From: an uncultured Kroppenstedtia sp. | GTDB lineage: Bacteria > Bacillota > Bacilli > Thermoactinomycetales > DSM-45169 | DNA: 5,930 nucleotides | Direction of reading: 5' to 3' | NCBI GenBank assembly: GCA_959600065.1 | Contig: CAUGKZ010000121.1 | Span: 1 to 5,930 of the forward strand | In this document: one piece after another, positions 1 to 4,760 of the stretch | Layout of the letters: each line of letters opens with the position of its first letter | Numbering within the stretch: the first letter of the stretch is position 1 | Position numbers and translations under genes: made by a program | The notes under the pieces: model-generated | What the model was told of the DNA's origin: nothing | Database searches by the model: none | The model's input: only the letters and a program-made list of their open reading frames with translations

Positions 1-4
1 CCCG

Positions 5-34
5 TTGACATAGGGCTTAGACCCTTGCTATAAT
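5..34 (+). promoter_or_regulatory. veg promoter P1 (sigma-A, consensus -35 and extended -10)
   Basis: A perfect TTGACA (5-10) and a perfect TATAAT (29-34) are separated by 18 bp, with a TG at 26-27 giving an extended -10 (TGC-TATAAT). Transcription would start near position 41. This is the upstream member of a tandem pair in front of veg. The B. subtilis veg promoter is likewise known as an unusually strong vegetative promoter with more than one RNA polymerase binding site. Activity is inferred from the motifs only. Confidence 0.85.
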
Positions 35-41
35 TCACGTT

Positions 42-71
42 TTGACAATTGCACCTGACTCATGGTATAAT
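42..71 (+). promoter_or_regulatory. veg promoter P2 (sigma-A, consensus -35 and extended -10)
   Basis: A second perfect TTGACA (42-47) and perfect TATAAT (66-71), again 18 bp apart and again with an extended -10 TG (63-64). It lies exactly 37 bp downstream of P1, so its -35 box falls on the predicted start site of P1 and the two promoters could hardly be occupied at once. Start of transcription would be near 78, leaving a leader of only about 20 nt that begins just before the veg ribosome binding site (AGGTGG at 83-88). Confidence 0.87.
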
Positions 72-97
72 CTCTGTGAGTGAGGTGGTCGAGCTAA

Positions 98-385
98 ATG
101 GGTAGGAATGCGCTGTCTGAAATAAAACGGACCTTGGATGGCTATATCGGTCAAAAAATCCGGTTGAAAGCCAACAGTGGACGTCGCAAAACGATTGAAC
201 GCAGCGGGGTGCTCGAAGAGACATACCCTTCCGTGTTTATCGTCAAACTGGACGAGGATCAACACTCCTTTGAACGCGTTTCTTACAGTTACGCCGACAT
301 CCTGACAGAGACGGTGGAATTGACCGTTTTCCAAGATGAAGGACAAGTCCCCGTTAAATATGTGAAAGATCCCCAACAACAATAA
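98..385 (+). CDS. veg: Veg family protein (biofilm-associated regulator)
   Basis: Encodes 95 residues that align nearly end to end with B. subtilis Veg (86 aa). The shared core is [10 protein letters not shown] (residues 6-15), [20 protein letters not shown] (24-43) and [20 protein letters not shown] (57-76). Only the last 20 or so residues, ending in PQQQ, diverge. Veg is a small, soluble, abundantly transcribed protein of Firmicutes; in B. subtilis it stimulates biofilm matrix genes, probably by opposing the repressor SinR, and has been linked to spore outgrowth. Its biochemical activity is not settled. The ATG at 98 is preferred because AGGTGG (83-88) lies 9 nt upstream and the N-terminus matches the family. 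It is transcribed from the two tandem promoters at 5-71 and ends before a terminator at 434-462, so it is probably monocistronic. No signal peptide or membrane segment is visible. Confidence 0.95.
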   Translation: MGRNALSEIKRTLDGYIGQKIRLKANSGRRKTIERSGVLEETYPSVFIVKLDEDQHSFERVSYSYADILTETVELTVFQDEGQVPVKYVKDPQQQ

Positions 386-407
386 TATCTGATATAAATC
401 CGGGCTG

Positions 408-426
408 ACTCATGCCTTGCATGAGT
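408..426 (+). other. Perfect hairpin downstream of veg
   Basis: ACTCATGC (408-415) pairs without mismatch with GCATGAGT (419-426) around a 3-nt loop. Only TTTCT follows, so it is a poor terminator alone. It begins 22 nt after the veg stop codon and just before the real terminator, and may protect the 3' end of the message or assist termination. Function is inferred. Confidence 0.6.
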
Positions 427-433
427 TTCTCAT

Positions 434-462
434 AATCCGATCCCACAGGGTTCGGATTTTTT
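434..462 (+). terminator. Rho-independent terminator of veg
   Basis: AATCCGA (434-440) pairs with TCGGATT (452-458). Inside it, across a T-T mismatch, CCC (442-444) pairs with GGG (448-450) around an ACA loop. The 3' arm runs into six Ts (457-462). This separates veg transcription from the reductase leader, whose promoter -35 box begins only two bases later. Confidence 0.85.
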
Positions 463-463
463 G

Positions 464-492
464 TTTACATCTGCTCCGTTTTTCGATATGAT
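464..492 (+). promoter_or_regulatory. sigma-A promoter of the nrdAB leader
   Basis: TTTACA (464-469, one mismatch to TTGACA) and TATGAT (487-492, one mismatch to TATAAT) are spaced by 17 bp. Transcription should start near 499, giving an untranslated leader of about 450 nt that includes the entire cobalamin riboswitch. The -35 box almost abuts the T-run of the veg terminator. The -10 box lies inside the proposed upstream NrdR half-operator. Confidence 0.75.
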
Positions 493-528
493 GGGGTTGT
501 ACATCTTCGGAAACTCAATATGTTGTGT
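481..528. promoter_or_regulatory. Probable NrdR operator (two NrdR boxes)
   Basis: The downstream box, 513-528, reads ACTCAATATGTTGTGT and agrees with the published NrdR box acaCwAtATaTwGtgt at 14 of 16 positions. The upstream candidate, 481-496, is weak (about half of positions) but keeps the C.ATAT....G core, and the 16-bp gap equals the spacing normally seen between paired NrdR boxes. The first box covers the -10 element and the second lies at about +14 to +29, which suits repression. NrdR is a Zn-ribbon and ATP-cone protein that represses ribonucleotide reductase operons according to ATP/dATP status. Its gene is not in this window. Confidence 0.65.
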
Positions 529-529
529 T

Positions 530-712
530 TATGGGATGCAGGTGCTTCCTTTGGGAAGCTGAAAAGGGAATTCGGTGTAAAGCCGGAGCTGTCCCCGCAA
601 CTGTAAATGTGGACGAAACGGTGTGACCACTGCCCTGTCGGGTCCCTGAGGGGGCTGACTGGGCGGGAAGGACCGGACTAGGGTGAAGCATGAGCCAGTA
701 GACCTGCCTGCG
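530..712 (+). promoter_or_regulatory. Cobalamin (B12) riboswitch aptamer
   Basis: The conserved elements of the cobalamin riboswitch appear in order: GCAGGTGC (538-545), GAAAAGGGAA (561-570), GGTGTAAAGCCGG (574-586), the near-invariant GCTGTCCCCGCAACTGTAA (588-606), ACCACTG (626-632), GGGAAGG (665-671) and the B12 box GAGCCAGTAGACCTGCC (692-708). GCAGGT (538-543) can pair with ACCTGC (702-707) as the closing P1 helix. The aptamer binds a cobalamin, in most members of this architecture adenosylcobalamin, and usually turns off the downstream genes. It sits in the leader of nrdAB, not of a B12 synthesis or transport gene. The outer limits are approximate. Confidence 0.96.
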
Positions 713-715
713 TTG

Positions 716-839
716 TCCTGTATGTTTCCAGTCTTCGGGGGTTGGGACTTGGAAACGGCGGATTCGGTCAAAGAAGACTGATCAGGGGCTTCTGCTGTAA
801 GCCTGCTTATTTCGCCGTGTTCCAAACCTACCAACACCT
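716..839 (+). promoter_or_regulatory. Riboswitch expression platform with candidate antiterminator
   Basis: Two mutually exclusive folds are visible. In the candidate antiterminator, 749-760 pairs with 813-825 (12 bp, one bulged G at 819). Stacked outside it, 738-745 pairs with 831-838 (7 of 8), which captures the 5' arm of the terminator at 833-838. In the alternative, 724-733 pairs with 746-756 (10 bp, one bulge) and breaks the antiterminator, leaving the terminator free to form. A further helix, CAGTCTTC (729-736) with GAAGACTG (773-780), conflicts with both. How ligand binding is passed from the aptamer to this switch cannot be read by eye. Confidence 0.6.
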
Positions 840-858
840 GGAATAAGGGTGTTTTTTT
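833..858 (+). terminator. Riboswitch-controlled intrinsic terminator ahead of nrdA
   Basis: AACACC (833-838) pairs with GGTGTT (848-853), extended by a T-G wobble (839/847), around a 7-nt loop. The 3' arm leads into seven Ts (852-858). The stem is short, which suits a terminator that competes with an upstream antiterminator. It lies 94 nt before the nrdA start, so control is more likely at termination of transcription than by hiding the ribosome binding site. The 859-951 stretch that follows holds only the nrdA ribosome binding site. Confidence 0.8.
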
Positions 859-951
859 ATTTGCCCTGGAAGAGCTCCCTAGAAGTGTTACCAAAGGATT
901 TGATTCCAACGCTTCTGGCGGAAGATCACTCCAGAGGAAGGCGGAGATGAA

Positions 952-3201
952 ATGATCGGAACGCTGTTGTCGACAGAAACGATTCCCCGTGACAGGCAGG
1001 CCATGGAAAATTTTCTCCAACCTTTGGTGAGCGACTTTCCCAAACTGGATCTTCAAGAGTACATCGCTCAACAGTTGCGCTCCTTTCGGGAAGGAGATTC
1101 TGCGGATCAAATTTCTGACCGGATGATCCTAGACGCCTTGGAACGGGTCAGCAGTGAGGAACCAGATTGGACTTTTGTAGCCTCGCGGATCTATTTGGCG
1201 CGGCTTTACGAGGAGGCCTCGCGCCATCCATTCCGTCAAGGGGAACCCTACGGAGATTTTTATGAGTTAATCCAAGTGCTGACAAAATCCAGCGTCTACT
1301 CTCCTTTACTGTTGGAAGGCTATACTCGAGGGGAAATCGAGGAATTGGCGACGATCATCCGTCCGGAGCGGGATCGTCTGTTCACCTATGCGGGACTGAG
1401 AACCTTGGCTGACCGTTACTTGGCCCGCTCCCAGGCAGGAGAATTGTACGAGCTTCCCCAGGAGCGATTTCTTATCATCGCGATGGTGCTGATGTCCCAG
1501 GAAGAAAGAGAGCATCGGATGCATTGGGTACGGGAAGCCTACTGGGCTCTCTCCCATCTGTATATGACTGTAGCCACACCTACCCTGTCCAATGCCGGCA
1601 AAAATTTTGGCCAATTATCTTCCTGTTTTGTGGACACGGTGGATGACAGTCTACAGGGGATTTATGACAGCAACACCGATGTGGCCAAGGTTTCCAAAGG
1701 AGGAGGGGGTCTGGGTGTCTACCTGGGCAAAATCCGGTCCCGTGGGAGCGATATCAAAGGATACAAAGGGATCAGCTCAGGGGTAATCCCTTGGATGAAA
1801 CAATTGAACAACACCGCGGTAAGTGTGGATCAGTTGGGACAACGAAAAGGGTCGATCGCGGTCTACCTGGATATCTGGCATCAAGATATTCTCTCCTTTC
1901 TCGATGCCAAGCTGAACAATGGAGATGAACGGCTGCGGACCCATGATCTCTTCACCGGCGTGTGTATTCCTGACCTTTTTATGGAGGCAGTGGAGGCCCG
2001 GGAAGATTGGCATCTGTTTGATCCGCACCAAGTCCGAAGGGTGATGGGCTGGTCGCTGGAAGATTTTTATGATGAGGAACCGGGAGAAGGCAGTTTCCGG
2101 GAGAGATACGCAGCCTGTGTACAGCATCCGGGTTTGGACCGGACTACGGTCCCGGCAATTGAATTGATGAAGCGGATCATGGTTTCCCAGTTGGAAACAG
2201 GTACGCCCTATATGTTTTATCGAGATGAAGCGAACCGCAAAAACCCCAACAGTCATGCTGGGCTGGTCTACTGCTCCAACTTGTGTACTGAGATCATGCA
2301 GAATATGAGTCCGACACTGTTGCGGGAGGAGCGCGTGGAAGACGGGAAGATCCTGATCACCAAGGAACCCGGCGATTTTGTTGTCTGTAACCTCTCCTCC
2401 ATCAATCTGGGGCGGGCGGTGACTGACGGAGTGTTGAAACGATTGATTCCGGTTCAGGTGCGGATGTTGGACAATGTGATCGATCTGAACACGATCGAAG
2501 TTCCCCAGGCGAGAATCACTAACCAAAAATATCGGGCGATCGGATTAGGTACCTTTGGATGGCATCATTTGTTGGCTCTCAAAGGGATCCGCTGGGAATC
2601 GGAGGAGGCGGTCCACTATGGGGAAGAGCTATACGGAGAGATCGCTCAGCTCACGATTCGAGCCTCCATGGAATTGGCCCGGGAGAAAGGTGCTTATTCG
2701 CTCTTTGAAGGGAGCGACTGGCAGACCGGAGCCTATTTTGCAAAAAGGGGATTGCAGGAGGAGCCCTGGCGCAGCTTGGCGGAGGAGGTCCGCCGTTATG
2801 GACTGCGCAACGCTTGGCTGATGGCGGTGGCTCCCAATGCGAGCACTTCTCTGATCGCTGGTAGTACCGCTTCCATCGATCCTGTGTTTCGCCGGGAATA
2901 CAGCGAAGAGAAGAAAAATTACAAAATACCGGTTACTGCGCCGGATCTCACCCCGGAGACCAGCTGGTATTATAAACCGGCCCATGAGATGGACCAACGC
3001 TGGAGCCTACGACAGGCAGCGGCCCGTCAACGCTATATCGATCAGTCTCAATCCCTGAATCTGTATGTGCGTCATGACATCAAAGCCCGAGATCTGCTGG
3101 ATCTGCACCTGACCGCCTGGAAGTTGGGTCTGAAAACCACCTACTACTTACGGTCCACAGCGACGGATTATGTAGACGATTGTGAGAGCTGTTCCAGCTG
3201 A
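952..3201 (+). CDS. nrdA: Class I ribonucleoside-diphosphate reductase, alpha (catalytic) subunit
   Basis: Encodes 749 residues that reduce ribonucleoside diphosphates to deoxy forms for DNA synthesis, using a radical supplied by the beta subunit. The catalytic residues are all present: C225 in QLSSC, N443-C445-E447 in SNLCTEI, C479 in VVCNLSSINLG, the radical-relay pair Y731-Y732 in KTTYYLRS, and the C-terminal shuttle cysteines C744 and C747 in CESCSS. APNASTS (627-633) matches the conserved PxxSTS-like phosphate-binding loop. The N-terminus resembles only the later part of an ATP-cone (about residues 17-80); the VxKRDG hairpin is missing, so dATP inhibition at that site is doubtful. The ATG at 952 follows AGAGGAAGGCGGAG (933-946), and the frame upstream has no start codon before a stop at 901. 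The stop codon overlaps the nrdB ribosome binding site, showing a two-gene operon. No nrdI or nrdH is adjacent, which favours class Ia over Ib, although the CxxC tail and GQRKG stretch also recall NrdE. Confidence 0.96.
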   Translation: MIGTLLSTETIPRDRQAMENFLQPLVSDFPKLDLQEYIAQQLRSFREGDSADQISDRMILDALERVSSEEPDWTFVASRIYLARLYEEASRHPFRQGEPYGDFYELIQVLTKSSVYSPLLLEGYTRGEIEELATIIRPERDRLFTYAGLRTLADRYLARSQAGELYELPQERFLIIAMVLMSQEEREHRMHWVREAYWALSHLYMTVATPTLSNAGKNFGQLSSCFVDTVDDSLQGIYDSNTDVAKVSKGGGGLGVYLGKIRSRGSDIKGYKGISSGVIPWMKQLNNTAVSVDQLGQRKGSIAVYLDIWHQDILSFLDAKLNNGDERLRTHDLFTGVCIPDLFMEAVEAREDWHLFDPHQVRRVMGWSLEDFYDEEPGEGSFRERYAACVQHPGLDRTTVPAIELMKRIMVSQLETGTPYMFYRDEANRKNPNSHAGLVYCSNLCTEIMQNMSPTLLREERVEDGKILITKEPGDFVVCNLSSINLGRAVTDGVLKRLIPVQVRMLDNVIDLNTIEVPQARITNQKYRAIGLGTFGWHHLLALKGIRWESEEAVHYGEELYGEIAQLTIRASMELAREKGAYSLFEGSDWQTGAYFAKRGLQEEPWRSLAEEVRRYGLRNAWLMAVAPNASTSLIAGSTASIDPVFRREYSEEKKNYKIPVTAPDLTPETSWYYKPAHEMDQRWSLRQAAARQRYIDQSQSLNLYVRHDIKARDLLDLHLTAWKLGLKTTYYLRSTATDYVDDCESCSS

Positions 3202-3214
3202 GGAGGGAAAAACC

Positions 3215-4243
3215 ATGAAAAAACGTAAACTGTATGATCCGATCGCACCCAATGCCAGCACTGGGATCATCAATGGGCAATCTTCCAATGTATTGAACTG
3301 GGATGATTGCCGCTTCCCTTGGGCGTATCCTCTGTACAAGAACATGCTGTCCAATTTTTGGACTCCTTTTGAAATCAATATGTCGGAAGACATCAAACAG
3401 TGGGGGCGATTAACGGAAGAAGAACAAGTCGCCTTTAAAAAAATCATCGGACTGCTGGCTTTTCTCGACTCGATCCAGACCGATTATTCATCAAGGGTGG
3501 CCGATTATTTGACTGATTCCAGTCTGTCGGCCTTGATGACGGTGCTTTCTTTTCAGGAAGTCGTCCATAACCAATCTTATTCCTATGTCCTTTCCTCCCT
3601 TGTAAACCGGCAGGAACAAGAAGAGGTGTTTGAATACTGGAAGCACGATCAAGTCCTACGGGAACGGAATGAATTTATTGTGGATGGGTATCAGGATTTT
3701 GTGGATAATCCTGAACCGCTCACATTACTCCGTTCTATCGTTTTTGATGTGATTCTGGAGGGGCTCAACTTTTATTCTGGGTTCACCTTTTTCTACAATC
3801 TGGCCCGTCACCAGAAGATGGTTTCCACCTCCACCATGATCAACTATATCAACCGGGATGAGCAACTTCACGTCCGACTGTTTGTTCAGATTTACCAGCA
3901 ACTGTTACAGGAGTTTCCCGAATTGAACACGGAGGAAAGCCGGAACTTTGTGACCGAAGCTTTTCGGCGGGCGGCGGAATTGGAGATTCGGTGGGGGGAA
4001 ACGGTTCTCGGTGATCGCTTCGACGGGATTCGGCCGGATGAGCTCCGGGCCTATATCCGTTTTATGGCGAACAAACGCGCTCATGAACTGGGGGCGGAAC
4101 GGCCCTTCGAAGGATATCGCAAGAATCCCATGCGATGGGTGATCGCCTATCAGGATGTCAACCGGGGGAAACAGGACTTTTTTGAAGGGAAATCCCGCCA
4201 GTACAGCAAGGTTTCCTCTGACAACGGGTTTGACGATTTGTAA
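3215..4243 (+). CDS. nrdB: Class I ribonucleoside-diphosphate reductase, beta (radical) subunit
   Basis: Encodes 342 residues of the ferritin-like protein that makes and stores the tyrosyl radical needed by NrdA. All expected residues are present: metal ligands D85 (LDSIQ), E115 and H118 (EVVHNQSY), E182 (ILEGLNFY), E216 and H219 (RDEQLH), and radical tyrosine Y122. Y330 in the tail (SRQYSKV) fits the interface tyrosine of the electron path, and the acidic end NGFDDL fits the alpha-binding tail. There is no N-terminal ATP-cone of the NrdBi kind. The Y122-E182 spacing (60) is closer to NrdF than to E. coli NrdB, so whether the metal centre is diiron or dimanganese is open; no nrdI is adjacent. 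The ATG at 3215 is 8 nt after AGGAGG (3201-3206), which overlaps the nrdA stop. A GTG at 3182 inside nrdA would add 11 unlikely residues. No convincing terminator follows. Confidence 0.96.
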   Translation: MKKRKLYDPIAPNASTGIINGQSSNVLNWDDCRFPWAYPLYKNMLSNFWTPFEINMSEDIKQWGRLTEEEQVAFKKIIGLLAFLDSIQTDYSSRVADYLTDSSLSALMTVLSFQEVVHNQSYSYVLSSLVNRQEQEEVFEYWKHDQVLRERNEFIVDGYQDFVDNPEPLTLLRSIVFDVILEGLNFYSGFTFFYNLARHQKMVSTSTMINYINRDEQLHVRLFVQIYQQLLQEFPELNTEESRNFVTEAFRRAAELEIRWGETVLGDRFDGIRPDELRAYIRFMANKRAHELGAERPFEGYRKNPMRWVIAYQDVNRGKQDFFEGKSRQYSKVSSDNGFDDL

Positions 4244-4287
4244 GTCTTTAGTCAGGATGTAAAGAGTAGATCACATCAGGGGTGCGT

Positions 4288-4329
4288 CCTTCCCGAATCC
4301 AATCGAGCGAGGAAAGGAAGGCATTGGAT
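4288..4329 (+). other. Crossed inverted repeats between nrdB and sspF
   Basis: CCTTCC (4288-4293) can pair with GGAAGG (4316-4321), and ATCCAAT (4297-4303) with ATTGGAT (4323-4329). The two helices cross, so they would form either a pseudoknot or two alternative folds. No T-run follows, so this is not a standard terminator. A weaker AT-rich hairpin, TCTTTA/TAAAGA (4245-4250/4260-4265), sits just after the nrdB stop. Apart from these and the sspF promoter, nothing recognisable occupies the 152 bp between the genes. Confidence 0.35.
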
Positions 4330-4331
4330 GG

Positions 4332-4359
4332 GCAGAGATCATCAGTTGAGTCCATACTA
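4332..4359 (+). promoter_or_regulatory. Probable sigma-G (forespore) promoter of sspF
   Basis: CATACTA (4353-4359) is an exact match to the sigma-G -10 consensus CATnnTA. The -35 side is weak: GCAGA (4332-4336) matches GHATR at 4 of 5 positions with a 16-bp spacer. The gene downstream belongs to a family expressed late in the forespore under sigma-G, which supports the call. Transcription would start near 4366, about 30 nt before the sspF start codon. Confidence 0.65.
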
Positions 4360-4395
4360 AGGTTGCCCGGCCGGAGAAGGAAAGGGAGGAGTCAG

Positions 4396-4566
4396 ATGGC
4401 ACGGCGGGGAATCATGTCGGAAGACTTGAAGATCGAATTGGCCAAAGAACTAGGCTTTTATGATGTGGTTCAGCGCGAAGGCTGGGGCGGAATCAAGGCT
4501 CGAGATGCGGGGAATATGGTGAAACGGGCCATTGAGCTGGCCGAAGAGCGTATGGCGAATCGATGA
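4396..4566 (+). CDS. sspF: Small acid-soluble spore protein, SspF type
   Basis: Encodes 56 residues, slightly shorter than B. subtilis SspF (61 aa) and matching it across the whole length: [23 protein letters not shown] (residues 3-25, read from position), then [20 protein letters not shown] (29-48). The GW and the [12 protein letters not shown] block are typical of alpha/beta-type small acid-soluble proteins, which coat and protect DNA in the dormant forespore. The SspF branch is a minor, divergent member of the group. The ATG at 4396 is preferred over an upstream in-frame GTG at 4282, because GGGAGGAG (4384-4391) lies directly upstream of it and the family begins here; the GTG would also lie upstream of the sigma-G promoter. 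The gene marks the organism as a spore former. It is followed by a strong terminator and is probably transcribed alone in the forespore. Confidence 0.95.
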   Translation: MARRGIMSEDLKIELAKELGFYDVVQREGWGGIKARDAGNMVKRAIELAEERMANR

Positions 4567-4588
4567 ACCTGCAACTGACATTCACTGG

Positions 4589-4609
4589 ATTCTGACACGG
4601 AGTCAGGAT
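4589..4609 (+). other. Hairpin downstream of sspF
   Basis: ATTCTGAC (4589-4596) pairs with GTCAGGAT (4602-4609), one T-G wobble included, around a 5-nt loop. No T-run follows. It precedes the main terminator by 24 nt, much as the hairpin after veg precedes its terminator. Confidence 0.5.
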
Positions 4610-4633
4610 ACCTCAACGGATCCGGTTATGGGC

Positions 4634-4666
4634 ACGGGCGGGGAACTTTCCCCGCCCGTTTTCTTT
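4634..4666 (+). terminator. Strong Rho-independent terminator after sspF
   Basis: ACGGGCGGGG (4634-4643) pairs perfectly with CCCCGCCCGT (4650-4659) around AACTTT, and the stem can close by two more A-T pairs. It is followed by TTTTCTTT (4659-4666). This very G+C-rich stem should end sspF transcripts, and any read-through from nrdAB, before ispE. Confidence 0.93.
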
Positions 4667-4668
4667 GC

Positions 4669-4697
4669 TTTTATGGGATATATGCACATGATACAAT
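4669..4697 (+). promoter_or_regulatory. Probable sigma-A promoter of ispE (extended -10)
   Basis: TACAAT (4692-4697) matches TATAAT at 5 of 6 positions and is preceded by TG at 4689-4690, giving an extended -10. The -35 candidate at the right distance, TTTTAT (4669-4674, 17-bp spacer), is poor, as extended -10 promoters tolerate. It lies between the sspF terminator and the ispE ribosome binding site. Start of transcription would be near 4704. Confidence 0.55.
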
Positions 4698-4760
4698 AGT
4701 AAAGCCAACTTACCTTCTTTTTTTGGGTTGGAACAGGGTGCGGAAAGGGGGGGCGAAATA

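Noticed and set aside
722..781. A 19-codon open frame in the riboswitch expression platform, starting ATG at 722 and ending TGA at 779-781.
   Set aside because: No ribosome binding site precedes it and its bases are explained by the alternative helices of the platform. It could be a leader peptide only if translation were shown.
529..1110. A 193-codon minus-strand open frame across the riboswitch and the nrdA start.
   Set aside because: It is antisense to a clear riboswitch and a clear gene, has no recognisable protein similarity and no ribosome binding site that I can see.
1777..2526. A 249-codon minus-strand open frame inside nrdA.
   Set aside because: Mirror frame of a strongly conserved coding region; the translation shows no family features.
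3182..3217. An earlier GTG start for nrdB within nrdA.
   Set aside because: It would add 11 residues unlike the family and lies upstream of the excellent AGGAGG site at 3201-3206 that serves the ATG at 3215.
4245..4265. AT-rich hairpin after nrdB considered as its terminator.
   Set aside because: The stem is a weak 6 bp and no T-run follows.
4276..4330. Possible tRNA-like or T-box-like segment between nrdB and sspF.
   Set aside because: No cloverleaf, no T-loop consensus on either strand and no T-box sequence could be found.
4282..4395. An earlier GTG start for sspF adding 38 residues.
   Set aside because: The extension is unlike small acid-soluble spore proteins, includes the sigma-G promoter, and the ribosome binding site supports 4396.
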